DNA from: Saccharopolyspora ipomoeae
GTDB lineage: Bacteria > Actinomycetota > Actinomycetes > Mycobacteriales > Pseudonocardiaceae
Length of the DNA stretch: 64,000 nt
Reading direction: 5' to 3'
Assembly: GCF_029952525.1 (NCBI RefSeq)
Contig: NZ_JASAOF010000003.1
Span: 372,001-436,000 of the forward strand
Notes under the pieces: model-generated
What the model was told of the DNA's origin: nothing
Database searches by the model: none
Seen by the model: only the letters and a program-made list of their open reading frames with translations
Shown: piece by piece, positions 38,898 to 48,128 of the stretch
Numbering within the stretch: position 1 is the first letter of the stretch
How the letters are laid out: each line of letters begins with the position of its first letter
Position numbers and translations under genes: made by a program

Positions 38898-40070
38898 ATG
38901 ACCGCCGTCGCCCCCGACACCGGGCGTCTCAGCCGCGCGCTGCTGTTCGCCGCCGCGCTGTGCGCCGGGATCACCGTCGCCAACATCTACCTCGCGCAGC
39001 CGATCATCGGCCCCATCGCCGAGACCTTCGGCGCCTCGCCGCAGAGCGCGGGAATCGTGGTGACCGCGGCGATGCTCGGCTACTCCGCCGGGCTGCTGTT
39101 CGTCATCCCCCTCGGCGACAGCCTCGACCGCCGCAAGATGGTCGGCACGCTCAGCGTCCTCACCGCCCTGCTGCTGGTGGGAAGTTCCCTCGCACCGTCG
39201 CTGCCGGTGCTGGCCGTGCTCGCCGGGCTGGCGGCCGTGACCACCGTCGTGCCGCAGATCCTGATCCCGCTCGTCGTGCAGCTGGCCGACCCTGCGCAGC
39301 GAGGCACCGCCATGTCCTGGGTCCAGGCCGGCCTGATCACCGGGATCATGGGTGCCCGCGTCGTGTCCGGGCAGCTGGCCGGGTTGATGGGGTGGCGGTC
39401 CGTGTTCGCCGTCGGCGCCGCGCTGACGCTCGTCGTCGGCCTGTGGACGGTGCGCGCGCTGCCCGGCGACGGCGAGCGGGAACCGGTGAACTACTGGTCG
39501 CTGTTGCGGTCGCTCCCCGGCTACCTGCGACGCGAACCCGGCCTTCGCCGCGCCTGCCTGCGCCAGGCCGGTGGTTTCGCGGCCTTCAACGCCATCTGGA
39601 CCACCCTCGCCCTCGTGCTCACCGCACCACCGCACGGCTTCACGGTCGCCGAATCCGGACTTTTCGGACTCCTCGGGCTGATCAGCGCAGCGCTCGCACC
39701 CGTCGCCGGGAAGATGGTCGACCGGCGCGGCCCCCGCCTCGTCGGCGCGCTGGGCCTCGGCGTGCTCGCGTTCGCAGCGCTCGTGATGATCCTCGGCACG
39801 AACTCGCTGATCGCGCTCCTCATCGGCACCGCAGCGGTCCCGATCGGCCTGCAGGTCGGTCAGGCCGCCAACCAGAACGCGGCGCTGTCGGTCAACCCCG
39901 CCGCAGGCGGAAGGCTGAACACGATCTTCATGCTCTCGACGTTCCTGGCGGGCGCCCTCGGCTCCGCCCTGGGCAGCGCCGCCTACGGCGCCTACGGGTG
40001 GCCGGGCGTGTGCGTCACCGCGCTGGTCTTCCTCGCCCTCGGCACCTTCGGCATCCGCCGCGTGCGATGA
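38898..40070 (+). CDS. MFS drug-efflux-type transporter
   Basis: This 390-residue membrane protein has about twelve hydrophobic segments and the MFS motif A variant in loop 2-3 (LGDSLDRRKMVGTL). Motif C-like ITGIMGARVVSGQLAGLMGWR lies in helix 5. It is probably a proton-driven exporter of the DHA1/YnfM-like group. Control by the divergent TetR gene points to inducible efflux of an unknown compound. A GGGAAGTTCCCTCGCACC element lies inside the gene at 39179-39196, in a loop (VGSSLAPS). It ends seven bases before the convergent glgP. Confidence 0.9.
   Translation: MTAVAPDTGRLSRALLFAAALCAGITVANIYLAQPIIGPIAETFGASPQSAGIVVTAAMLGYSAGLLFVIPLGDSLDRRKMVGTLSVLTALLLVGSSLAPSLPVLAVLAGLAAVTTVVPQILIPLVVQLADPAQRGTAMSWVQAGLITGIMGARVVSGQLAGLMGWRSVFAVGAALTLVVGLWTVRALPGDGEREPVNYWSLLRSLPGYLRREPGLRRACLRQAGGFAAFNAIWTTLALVLTAPPHGFTVAESGLFGLLGLISAALAPVAGKMVDRRGPRLVGALGLGVLAFAALVMILGTNSLIALLIGTAAVPIGLQVGQAANQNAALSVNPAAGGRLNTIFMLSTFLAGALGSALGSAAYGAYGWPGVCVTALVFLALGTFGIRRVR
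39179..39196. repeat. In-gene copy of the dispersed element (MFS gene)
   Basis: GGGAAGTTCCCTCGCACC lies in frame within the MFS gene and encodes GSSLAP near the end of a membrane helix. Confidence 0.5.
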
Positions 40071-40077
40071 AGGTTCC

Positions 40078-42627
40078 CTAGCCCGCCAGGACCACCTTGC
40101 CGAGCTCGGCCGGTTCCGACAGCAGCGGGTGCCGCGGCAGGACCCGCACGTTGTAGCCGGCCGGGCCCGCGTGCGGCAGGGTCACCGCCGCCGCGTAGCG
40201 GTCCTCGCCGATCGGCTTCATCGACGCGGTGACGAAGTCGTGCAGGACGTCGTTGTCATCGACCCGGCCCACCACGACCTCGACGTCCACGTCGGACGGG
40301 TCCAGACCGGCCAGGTCCACCCGGGCGCGCACCGTGACCTGCCCGCCGAGCAGCGGCGTCCCGTGATCCACCGACATCTCGGTGTCCCCGACCCGGACCC
40401 GGCTCCAAGCCGCCTGCAACCGCGCCCGGTAGTCGGCGATCTCCCGCGCCCCGCGGAAGTCGTCCGCGGACATCGCGCGCATCGACTGCGCAGCCGGCGT
40501 GTAGTGCACGTCGACGTACTCGCGGATCATCCGCGACGCCTGCACCCTCGGCCCCAAGGTCGCCAGGGTGTGCCGCACCATCGACATCCACTTGCCCGGC
40601 ACGCCGTCGCTGTTGCGCTCGTAGTACATCGGCGCCACGTGCTCGGAGATCAGCTCGTAGAGCGCGGCCGCCTCCAGGTCATCGCGCCGGTTCGGGTCGC
40701 TGACGCCGTCGGCCGTGGGAATCGCCCACCCGTTGCGGCCGTCGTACATCTCGTCCCACCAGCCGTCGCGCACCGACAGGTTCAGCACCCCGTTGAGCGC
40801 GGCCTTCATCCCCGACGTGCCGCACGCCTCCAACGAACGCACAGGGTTGTTCAACCACACGTCGCACCCCGTCACCAGGTAGCGGGCCAGCGACATGTCG
40901 TAGTCCGGCAGGAACACGATGCGATGCCGCACATCGGCGCTGTCGGCGAAGCGCACGATCCGCTGGATCATCGCCTTGCCGCCCTCGTCCGCCGGGTGGG
41001 ACTTGCCCGCCACCACGATCTGCACCGGGCGCCGGGAATCCAGCAGCAACTCCCGCAGGCGCTCGGTGTCGCGCAGCATCAACGTGGCGCGCTTGTAGGT
41101 GGGAACCCGCCGCGCGAAACCGATGGTGAGCACCTCGGGATCGAAAACCGAGTCGCACCAGCCCAGTTCCAGGTCCGAGGCGCCGCGCTGCTTCCAGGCC
41201 ACGCGCAGCCTCCGCCGCACCTCGTCGATCAGCCGCTGCCGCAGCGAGCACCGCAGCTCCCACAGCAGCGAATCGCTGACCGGTTCCATCCCGCGCAACC
41301 CGGCACCGCTGTCCATCTCGGACTCGCCCAGCAGCTTGCCCAGCTCCCGCGCCGACCACGTGGGCCCGTGCACACCGTTGGTGACCGAACGGATCGGGAC
41401 CTCCTCGACCCCGAACCCCGGCCACAGGTTGCGGAACATCTTGCGGATCACTTCGCCGTGCAGCTCCGAGACCCCGTTGGCGCGCTGCGCCAACCGCAAC
41501 CCCATGTGGGCCATGTTGAACATGCCCGGGTTGTCCTCGGCGCCCAGCGCCAGCACCCGCTCCGACGGCACGCCCGGCAGCAACGGCCGCTCAGCACCGT
41601 CGTCGAAGTAGTGCCGCACCAGGTCCACCGGGAACCGGTCGATCCCGGCCGGAACCGGGGTGTGCGTGGTGAACACCGTCCCCGCCCGCACCGCCGCGGT
41701 GGCCTGGTCGAACTCCAGCCCCGGGTCGGCCTGCAGCTCGCGGATCCGCTCCAGCCCCAGAAAACCGGCGTGGCCCTCGTTGGTGTGGAACACCTCGGGC
41801 TGCGGGTGCCCGGTGATCCGGCAGTAGGCGCGCACCGCCCGCACCCCGCCGATGCCGGCGAGGATCTGCTGGCGGATCTTGTGCTCGGCGTCGCCGCCGT
41901 AGAGGCGGTCGGTGGTGCCGCGCAGGTCGTCGTCGTTGTCCGGCAGATCGCTGTCGAGCAGCAGCAGCGGAACCCGCCCGACCTGCGCCTTCCACACCCT
42001 CGCGTGCAGCGTGCGGCCCGCGGGCATCGCGACCTCCACCACGACCGGGCGGTTGTCGGCGTCGGTGAGCACCTCCAGCGGCAGGCCGCGCGGGTCGATC
42101 ACCGGGTAGTGCTCGACCTGCCAGCCCTCCGACGACAACCCCTGCCGGAAGTAGCCCGAGCGGTACAGCAGCCCGACGCCGATGAGGGGAACCCCCAGGT
42201 CGGACGCGGACTTGAGGTGATCACCCGCGAGCACGCCCAGGCCGCCCGAGTAGTTCGGCAGCGCCTCGGTCAGCCCGAACTCCATCGAGAAGTAGGCGAT
42301 GGAGGCGGGAAGTTCGGCGCCCTCGTCCTGCCGCTGCTGGTACCAGCGCGGCACCGTCAGGTAGCGGCGCAGGTCGTCGCCCACCGCGCGGGTGCGCGCC
42401 AGGAAGTCCTCGTCGGCGGCCAGCTGGCGCAACCGCTCCGCGGGCACCTCGGACAGCATCCGCAGCGGATCGGCTCCCACCGCCGCCCACACCTGCGGGT
42501 CTACCGCCGAGAACAGGTCCTGGGTCGGCGGGTGCCAGGCCCAGCGCAGGTTGGTGGCCAGCTTGCCCAGAGCGGCGAGCGGCTCGGGCAGGTGGGCCCG
42601 GACGGTGAAGCGGTGGACTGCTCTCAC
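40078..42627 (-). CDS. glgP: Alpha-glucan (glycogen) phosphorylase
   Basis: GlgP releases glucose-1-phosphate from glycogen or maltodextrin with phosphate and PLP. The 849-residue protein matches the actinobacterial GT35 form: RAVHRFTVRAHLPEPLAALGKLATNLRWAWHP at the start, SMEFGLTEALPNYSGGLGVLAGDHLKSASDLG, the glucan and phosphate-site region (VAGKSHPADEGGKAMI), and the PLP lysine in EACGTSGMKAALNGVLN. The GTG at 42627 gives this start; the longer frame overlaps the divergent metallopeptidase gene. No glgE or glgB lies beside it here. Confidence 0.95.
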   Translation of the reverse strand: MRAVHRFTVRAHLPEPLAALGKLATNLRWAWHPPTQDLFSAVDPQVWAAVGADPLRMLSEVPAERLRQLAADEDFLARTRAVGDDLRRYLTVPRWYQQRQDEGAELPASIAYFSMEFGLTEALPNYSGGLGVLAGDHLKSASDLGVPLIGVGLLYRSGYFRQGLSSEGWQVEHYPVIDPRGLPLEVLTDADNRPVVVEVAMPAGRTLHARVWKAQVGRVPLLLLDSDLPDNDDDLRGTTDRLYGGDAEHKIRQQILAGIGGVRAVRAYCRITGHPQPEVFHTNEGHAGFLGLERIRELQADPGLEFDQATAAVRAGTVFTTHTPVPAGIDRFPVDLVRHYFDDGAERPLLPGVPSERVLALGAEDNPGMFNMAHMGLRLAQRANGVSELHGEVIRKMFRNLWPGFGVEEVPIRSVTNGVHGPTWSARELGKLLGESEMDSGAGLRGMEPVSDSLLWELRCSLRQRLIDEVRRRLRVAWKQRGASDLELGWCDSVFDPEVLTIGFARRVPTYKRATLMLRDTERLRELLLDSRRPVQIVVAGKSHPADEGGKAMIQRIVRFADSADVRHRIVFLPDYDMSLARYLVTGCDVWLNNPVRSLEACGTSGMKAALNGVLNLSVRDGWWDEMYDGRNGWAIPTADGVSDPNRRDDLEAAALYELISEHVAPMYYERNSDGVPGKWMSMVRHTLATLGPRVQASRMIREYVDVHYTPAAQSMRAMSADDFRGAREIADYRARLQAAWSRVRVGDTEMSVDHGTPLLGGQVTVRARVDLAGLDPSDVDVEVVVGRVDDNDVLHDFVTASMKPIGEDRYAAAVTLPHAGPAGYNVRVLPRHPLLSEPAELGKVVLAG

Positions 42628-42716
42628 GGGAGCGGACCCTATCTCGCTCGACACGCTCGCGTGCGACGCGCACCGACGCCGCCGAGACCCCGGAGACGGG
42701 TGGGAAGCTGGGGTAC

Positions 42717-43937
42717 GTGCGTGCATTCGGACTCGTCGCGGTGACCATCGCGCTGATCATCAGCGCCTGCTCCACACCCGCTGCGCCACCGCCGGGTGTG
42801 GCGGAACCCACGGTCGATCCGGGGTTCGTGCACGGCACCGACGGCGGCGGCACCGACCGGTTGGCGGCCACCGTCGTCACCGACGTGCAGCGCTACTGGG
42901 CGCAGGCCTACCCCGAGACGTTCGGTTCCCCGTGGCGGGATCTCGACGGCGGGTTCTTCTCGGTCGACACCAACAACGCCACAGGAACCGCGCCGCCCTG
43001 CGCGTCCGACCCGCGGGAGGTGGAGGGCAACGCCTACTACTGCCAGTCGGTGGACGCCATCGCCTGGGACCGCGCGGCGCTGCTGCCGGTGCTGCGCGAG
43101 CACTACGGGGACACGGCCGTGGCGGTCGTCCTCTCCCACGAGATCGGGCACGCCGTGCAGCAGCGAGCCGGGCTCGCCGACGGCGAACCGCTGCGGCTGG
43201 AGTCGATGGCCGACTGCTACGCGGGATCGTTCCTGCGCTGGGTCTCCGACGGCCGCGCCCCGCACCTGCGCACCAGCCCGGACCGGCTCGACGACGCGCT
43301 GCGCGCCATCACGGTCTTCCGCGACCCGGTGGGCACCTCCGGTCACGGCACCGCGTTCGACCGGGTGACGGCGTTCCAGCAGGGCTTCGACAGCGGGCCG
43401 CGCGGCTGCACCCAGGTGCGCGAGAGCGAGGTGGCCGAGCCGACCGACGCCGACCCGAACGCTCCCCTCGCCTCGGTCCTGGACACGACCGCGATCGCCG
43501 ACCACTTCGGCGACGTCGTCACCGAACGCGGCGGGCGATGGGTTCCCCCGGCCCGCGCGGCCCGCTGCCCAGGCGCCAGCGGGCCGGTCGGCTTCTGCCC
43601 CTCGCCCCCGACGGTCGCCGCGGACCCGGCCGCGCTCGCCGGCACCCACGACGACGTCGGCGACCAGGCCGTCACCACCCTCATCGCCTCCCGCTACGCC
43701 CTGGCCGCGCTGACCGAACTCGGCCACCGCCCGACCGGGGCCGCGATCTCCTGCCTGACGGGAGCGTTCACCGCAGCCCAACCGCACCTGTCCCCCGGCG
43801 ACCTGGACGAGGCGGTGCGGATCGTCCTGGAATCCGACGCGGTGTCACGCGGCGGAGGGACCCCGATGAGCGGCTTCGACCGGATCGCGTCCTTCCGCGA
43901 GGGCGTCCGCTCCGGCTCCGGCGGGTGCCTGACGTGA
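42717..43937 (+). CDS. Putative neutral zinc metallopeptidase, lipoprotein (copy 1)
   Basis: A lipoprotein signal (VAVTIALIISACS, acylated Cys18) leads to a YpfJ-type metallopeptidase domain with HEIGH at 141-145 and a downstream glutamate in LRLESMADCYAGSF as third zinc ligand. The cysteines CASD and YYCQS resemble disulfide partners. It should act outside the membrane; the substrate is unknown. The 406-residue protein is paralogous to the next gene, with the same order of motifs (DVQRYWAQAYPETF, AIAWDRAALLP, GTAFDRVTAFQQGFDSGPRGC). Its stop codon touches an element array. Confidence 0.85.
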   Translation: MRAFGLVAVTIALIISACSTPAAPPPGVAEPTVDPGFVHGTDGGGTDRLAATVVTDVQRYWAQAYPETFGSPWRDLDGGFFSVDTNNATGTAPPCASDPREVEGNAYYCQSVDAIAWDRAALLPVLREHYGDTAVAVVLSHEIGHAVQQRAGLADGEPLRLESMADCYAGSFLRWVSDGRAPHLRTSPDRLDDALRAITVFRDPVGTSGHGTAFDRVTAFQQGFDSGPRGCTQVRESEVAEPTDADPNAPLASVLDTTAIADHFGDVVTERGGRWVPPARAARCPGASGPVGFCPSPPTVAADPAALAGTHDDVGDQAVTTLIASRYALAALTELGHRPTGAAISCLTGAFTAAQPHLSPGDLDEAVRIVLESDAVSRGGGTPMSGFDRIASFREGVRSGSGGCLT

Positions 43938-43941
43938 GCAA

Positions 43942-44043
43942 GGGAACCTTCCTGCCGCAGCGGCCAGGCCCGTGAGCTGAGCAAGGGAACCTTCCTGCCA
44001 CTCCCGTCGGCCCGGCGGGCGGGGCGTGGGAACCTTCCTGTCA
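43942..44043 (+). repeat. Three dispersed elements with exact 43-bp spacing
   Basis: GGGAACCTTCCTG begins at 43942, 43985 and 44028. The first is preceded by TGAGCAA, whose TGA is the stop codon of the metallopeptidase gene. The elements occupy the gap between the two paralogous metallopeptidase genes. Confidence 0.88.
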
Positions 44044-44177
44044 TTCCTTGATCGGCGGCCTCCGAGATCGGACGTGACGAAGATCGGTCACCCGATAGGC
44101 TGCTGCGCGACGACCGGGCCGCGCGACCAGCCCGGTGCGAACGAATTCGGTACCGGCGGCGAGATGGGGCGCGTGGA

Positions 44178-45647
44178 GTGGTGGCGACGGCAAGTTCGCG
44201 GCGGAGGCGGATCCTCGGTGCCGTGATCTCGGCATTCACCTGCGCATCGCTGGTCAGCGGGTGTTCTCAGGTCATCAGCGGTGTTCCCACCACGTTGGGC
44301 GGCTATTCGACGACCAGCGTGGCCGGGCTGCCCGCCGCCGACGGGCCGAGCGGGCCGAAGGACGGTGCGCCGCAGGCCCCGCTTCCGGTGGAAGGCACCG
44401 ACAACGGCGAGATGGACAAGATCGCGCGCAACGCGGTCGCCGACGTCGACGCCTACTGGGCCGAAGCCTTCCCGGACGCGTTCCGCGGCAAGAAGTTCGA
44501 GCCCCTCAAACGCCTGATCTCCTACGACTCGGGTGCTCCCGGCGGCCCGTTGTGCGGGCAGAACACCGCGGGCATGGTCAACGCCTTCTACTGCCCGTCC
44601 GAGGACCTCGTCGCCTGGGACCGCGGAACGCTGCTGCCGCAGCTCAACAACAGCTTCGGACCGCTGGCGGTGGTGACCGTGCTGGCGCACGAGATGGGTC
44701 ACGCCGTGCAGCACCGGGCGGGCACCGTTGAGCAGAACGATCCCGTCATCGTGCTGGAGCAGCAGGCGGACTGCTTCACCGGCGCCTACTTCCGGCACGT
44801 CGCCGAGGGGTCGTCGCAGTACTTCCAGGTGTCCACCGGTTCGGGCCTCAACGAGGTCATGGGCGTGCTCAACTTCATCCGGGACTCCCCGGGGACCTCG
44901 GACTTCACCGGCAGCAACGCGCACGGCACCGCTTTCGACCGGGTCAGCGCCTTCCAGTACGGGTTCAGCGACGGTCCGCAGCGCTGCGCGGAGATGACCA
45001 ACGAGGAGGTCACCCAGCGCACGACGCTGTTCCAGAACTGGAAGCCCGCCCAGCAGGAGACCGAGCTGCCCATCGACGACCGGAGCCTGCGGGCGGTCGC
45101 GGACAGCCTGCACGCGGTCTTCCGGGACACCGGGGTCGAGCCGCCGGAGATCGTGAACGACCCCAAGACGTGCTCCGGCCGGCAACCGACGTCTCCCGCC
45201 TCGTACTGCTCGGAGACGAACACGATCTCGCTGAACGTGCCGGAGCTGCGCGAGATCGCGACCCCGCCGAGCAAGAACAGCCAGTCCGCCGGGTACGGCG
45301 ACTTCGCCGCCTACGCCCAGGTCGCCTCCCGGTACGCGCTGTCGGTGCAGAAGGCGGCGGGATACTCCCTCGACGACGAGGCCGCCGGGCTGCGCACGGC
45401 GTGCATGGTGGGCGCGTGGAGCGGGCTGCTGGTGGAAGATCCGATCGGCCAGCGCAACCCCGTCGGCAAGCTGCGGATCGTGCCGCAGGACATCGACGAG
45501 GGCGTGTCCGCGCTGCTCGGTGACGAGAGCCTGATCTCGGCGAACGTCAACGGTGACCAGGTTCCGGTCGGTTTCGCCCGGGTGGAGGCGTTCCGCGTCG
45601 GCGTGCAGGAGGGCCTGTCCCCCTGCACCACGAAGTACGACGGCTGA
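44178..45647 (+). CDS. Putative neutral zinc metallopeptidase, lipoprotein (copy 2)
   Basis: This is the larger paralogue (489 residues). A basic start (SSRRRRIL) and lipobox SLVSGCS (Cys29) precede a Gly/Pro/Ala-rich linker and the catalytic domain with HEMGH at 171-175 and VLEQQADCFTGAYF. The shared motifs DVDAYWAEAFPD, DLVAWDRGTLLPQL and GTAFDRVSAFQYGFSDGPQRC show descent from the same ancestor as copy 1. Tandem duplication with later divergence is likely. It is anchored outside the membrane; the peptide substrate is not known. The GTG at 44178 or the next codon (44181) may start it. Confidence 0.85.
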   Translation: MVATASSRRRRILGAVISAFTCASLVSGCSQVISGVPTTLGGYSTTSVAGLPAADGPSGPKDGAPQAPLPVEGTDNGEMDKIARNAVADVDAYWAEAFPDAFRGKKFEPLKRLISYDSGAPGGPLCGQNTAGMVNAFYCPSEDLVAWDRGTLLPQLNNSFGPLAVVTVLAHEMGHAVQHRAGTVEQNDPVIVLEQQADCFTGAYFRHVAEGSSQYFQVSTGSGLNEVMGVLNFIRDSPGTSDFTGSNAHGTAFDRVSAFQYGFSDGPQRCAEMTNEEVTQRTTLFQNWKPAQQETELPIDDRSLRAVADSLHAVFRDTGVEPPEIVNDPKTCSGRQPTSPASYCSETNTISLNVPELREIATPPSKNSQSAGYGDFAAYAQVASRYALSVQKAAGYSLDDEAAGLRTACMVGAWSGLLVEDPIGQRNPVGKLRIVPQDIDEGVSALLGDESLISANVNGDQVPVGFARVEAFRVGVQEGLSPCTTKYDG

Positions 45648-45691
45648 GGCGTTCTCGGACAACCCCGCGCGGGCCGGCACGTCCCCAGAAC

Positions 45692-46411
45692 ATGAGCCGA
45701 CAGCGGATCCTGGACTTCGACGGTCTCGTCAACGCCCGCGACCTGGGCGGTCTGCCCGCTGCGGGCGGGCGGACCCGCTGGGGTGCGGTGGTGCGCGCCG
45801 AACACCCGGCGAAGTTGAGCGCATCGGGCTGGGGCGACGTTCAGCGGCACGGGGTGCGCACGATCATCGACCTGACCGGCGAGGACGAGGCCGAACCCGA
45901 TCGGGGCCCGCGCCCGGCCGGGATGACCACCATCCGGATCCCGCTGGACGATCTGTCCGACATCGAGTTCTGGGACCGGTGGGGCGGGGTGTTCAGCGGC
46001 ACGCCCCTGTACTACGGGCCGTTCCTGGACCGGTTCCCCGGACGCGTCGCCGAGGTCGTCGACGCGCTGGTCCGCGCCGAGCCGGGCGGCGTGCTGGTGC
46101 ACTGCGGCGGCGGCCGGGACCGCACCGGGCTGATCGTGCTGGTCCTGCTCGCCTCGCTCGGGGTGCGCCCGGCCGACATCGCCGAGGACTACGCGCTGAG
46201 CCACCAGCGCCGCGCGGAGTTGTGCGCGAGGGCGGGGCTGGGCGACGACACCCCGAAGATCCGGGCATTCCTCGCCGAGCACGGCACCACCGAGGGCCGG
46301 GCCCTCGACGAGGTCCTCGGCGGCCGCGACTTCACCGACTACCTGCGCACCGCCGGGCTCGGCGAGGAGGGGTTGGCCGCGCTCCGCGAACGCCTGCTGG
46401 ACCCGGCGTGA
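45692..46411 (+). CDS. Tyrosine/phosphoinositide phosphatase (PtpB-like)
   Basis: This 239-residue enzyme has the Cys-X5-Arg loop VLVHCGGGRDRTG (Cys138, Arg144) with the extra acidic Asp of the PtpB/Y_phosphatase3 group, and the N-terminal family signature GLVNARDLGGLPAAGGRTRWGAVVRA. Members remove phosphate from tyrosine, serine or phosphoinositides. There is no signal peptide. It starts 45 bp after copy 2 of the metallopeptidase and may be cotranscribed. Confidence 0.92.
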   Translation: MSRQRILDFDGLVNARDLGGLPAAGGRTRWGAVVRAEHPAKLSASGWGDVQRHGVRTIIDLTGEDEAEPDRGPRPAGMTTIRIPLDDLSDIEFWDRWGGVFSGTPLYYGPFLDRFPGRVAEVVDALVRAEPGGVLVHCGGGRDRTGLIVLVLLASLGVRPADIAEDYALSHQRRAELCARAGLGDDTPKIRAFLAEHGTTEGRALDEVLGGRDFTDYLRTAGLGEEGLAALRERLLDPA

Positions 46412-46444
46412 GCGGTGGAAGGGAACATTTCTCTCACTTGACGT

Positions 46445-46486
46445 GCGAAAGCCCCCGACACCGGTGGTGGTGCCGAGGGCGTTCGC
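46445..46486. terminator. Imperfect hairpin between phosphatase and CnoX-like gene
   Basis: GCGAAAGCCCCCGACACC pairs with GGTGCCGAGGGCGTTCGC with three mismatches around a six-base loop. It lies between convergent genes. A degenerate element (GGGAACATTTCTCTCAC) stands just before it at 46421. Confidence 0.7.
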
Positions 46487-46506
46487 GCGCTGGAAAGGCG
46501 CGCTGA

Positions 46507-47475
46507 TCAGAACAGGGCGCTGGCGAGGTTGCGGCGGGCCTTGGTGACCCGCTCGTCGCCGTCCGGGAAGATCTCGAACATCTCGACCAGGTGCGTGCGC
46601 ACGCGGTCGCGGTCGTCGCCCGAGGTGCGCTTGACGGTCTGGATCAGGCGCGTGAAGCCCTCCTCGACCTTGCCGAACGCGACCTCCGCGTCGGCTGCGG
46701 CGAGCTGGGCGTCGATGTCGTCCGGGGCCGCGTCGGCGCGTTCGACGGCCGACGGGTCGGCCTGCTCGGCGCGCGCCATGAACCGCACCTGCATGAGGGC
46801 GGCCTTGGCCTGCTCGTTGTTCGGCTCGCTGTCGAGGATCTGCTGGTAGGCGGCCTCGGCCGCGGCGTAGTCGCCGTTCTCCAGGGCGTCCTCGGCGGCG
46901 GTGAACCGCGGGTCCTCGGGCTCCTCTTCGGGCTCGGCCGCCGCGGCGCCCTCCTCGGCCGCGCGGATGCCGGGCAGCTGGTCGCGCAGGGCGTTGAGCA
47001 GCGAGCTGATCCACTCGCGCAGCTGCGGCTCGGGCTGCGCTCCGGCGAACCCGTCGACCGGCTGGCCGCCGGCAACCGCGATCACCATCGGCACCGACTG
47101 CACCTGGAACAGCTGCGCGATGCGCGGGTTGGCGTCGACGTCGATCTTGGCCAGCACCCAGGAACCGTTGCCTTCGCGCGCGAGCTTCTCCAGCGCGGGG
47201 GACAGCTGCTTGCACGGCTCGCACCAGGTGGCCCACAGGTCGACGACGACCGGGACCTGCAGGGACCGCTCGACCACCTCGGCCTGGAAGTCGGCCTCGG
47301 TGACCTCGATGATCGCCGGGTGGGCTTGCCCGGCCGCGCCGTCGCCACCACCGGGCGGCTGGGCGGCGGAGTTCGCGGCGGCCTCGGCACGGTTCTTGAG
47401 TGCCGACAGGTCGACTGCGCCCGACATCGCGGCGGACATGGCTGCTGCGTTCTGGCGTGGATCCGGCCTCGTCAC
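46507..47475 (-). CDS. Thioredoxin/TPR protein (CnoX/YbbN-like co-chaperone)
   Basis: This 322-residue protein has a thioredoxin domain with a complete active site, Cys85 and Cys88 in [15 protein letters not shown], the cis-Pro segment ([14 protein letters not shown]), and a C-terminal TPR region ([33 protein letters not shown]). CnoX hands clients to GroEL under oxidative stress; E. coli CnoX lacks the full CxxC, so redox activity is more likely here. M. tuberculosis has a thioredoxin (Rv1324) near glgP and fadA4, as here. Confidence 0.9.
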   Translation of the reverse strand: MTRPDPRQNAAAMSAAMSGAVDLSALKNRAEAAANSAAQPPGGGDGAAGQAHPAIIEVTEADFQAEVVERSLQVPVVVDLWATWCEPCKQLSPALEKLAREGNGSWVLAKIDVDANPRIAQLFQVQSVPMVIAVAGGQPVDGFAGAQPEPQLREWISSLLNALRDQLPGIRAAEEGAAAAEPEEEPEDPRFTAAEDALENGDYAAAEAAYQQILDSEPNNEQAKAALMQVRFMARAEQADPSAVERADAAPDDIDAQLAAADAEVAFGKVEEGFTRLIQTVKRTSGDDRDRVRTHLVEMFEIFPDGDERVTKARRNLASALF

Positions 47476-47803
47476 GCGTCCATCCTGACACGTCCGACCA
47501 GCGGCGTGGTGCGTGGGCGGGCGATGCGGGGAACCTTTCTCGCACGGCGCGCCCCAAGGTCACGTCCGGGCGGCGGCCGGATCACCGAATGCGCTCGACC
47601 CGACACGCCGAGAACATCAGAGATCAATTCGAACCGGTGAACGAAGCCACTCGAAAAGGTGGTGTTGGCGATCAACCCCTCAGGTATCCCCGCAGTGATC
47701 GCCGAAGAGGACACAGAGCCCACGAGGGACTGCTGTCCTCCGTGGGTTGCGGGGTCTCTCGTGGGGGACCTTCGGCCAGTAGTTCAACGAGAGGTTCGAA
47801 ACA
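47476..47803. other. Gene-free gap before the chaplin-like gene
   Basis: No gene is seen in this 328-bp gap. It has one dispersed element (GGGAACCTTTCTCGCAC, 47529-47545) and, closer to the small gene, an imperfect hairpin (CCCACGAGGGAC at 47719-47730 with GTCCTCCGTGGG at 47735-47746). The last 110 bp look like a long 5' leader. No known riboswitch was recognised. Confidence 0.5.
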
Positions 47804-48058
47804 GTGCGTATTGCAACTCGTGTTGCCGGTGCCGCCGGCGTCGCCGCCCTCAGCATCGTGACCCTGGGCAGCGCCGCGTTCGCTGACACCGCCGACAACG
47901 ACGGCGTCAACCTGCTGGACGACAACAACATCAGCGCCGTCCCGGTGCAGGCCTGCGGCAACAACGTGGGTGCCGCCATCGGCGTCGTCGTCCCGGTCCT
48001 GTCGCCGCAGAGCAGCGAGTGCGTCAACGCCCCGGTGGTCGACCACCCGCAGGGCTGA
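47804..48058 (+). CDS. Small secreted chaplin-like protein
   Basis: This 84-residue protein has a Sec signal (VAGAAGVAALSIVTLGSAAFA, cut before DTADN) and a mature part of about 57 residues with two cysteines in VPVQACGNNVGAAIGVVVPVLSPQSSECVN. The pattern of PV, CGNNV and a second Cys followed by VN resembles the chaplin domain (DUF320) of hydrophobic surface proteins coating Streptomyces aerial hyphae. GAGAGG stands before the GTG start. The match is by eye and short chaplin-like proteins are common in actinobacteria. A strong terminator follows. Confidence 0.7.
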   Translation: MRIATRVAGAAGVAALSIVTLGSAAFADTADNDGVNLLDDNNISAVPVQACGNNVGAAIGVVVPVLSPQSSECVNAPVVDHPQG

Positions 48059-48082
48059 CGTCAGTCGCAAGCCTGACGTGAC

Positions 48083-48118
48083 AACGGGGGTGGTGTCGAT
48101 GACGACACCACCCCCGTT
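48083..48118. terminator. Terminator between chaplin-like and thiamine-binding-like genes
   Basis: A perfect 16-bp stem, AACGGGGGTGGTGTCG and its complement, closes an ATGA loop between convergent genes. Confidence 0.92.
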
Positions 48119-48128
48119 CCGCGTTCAC

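Noticed and set aside
47690-47803. c-di-AMP (ydaO) riboswitch before the chaplin-like gene
   Set aside because: G-rich stretches and hairpins are present, but the conserved blocks of that riboswitch could not be matched by eye.
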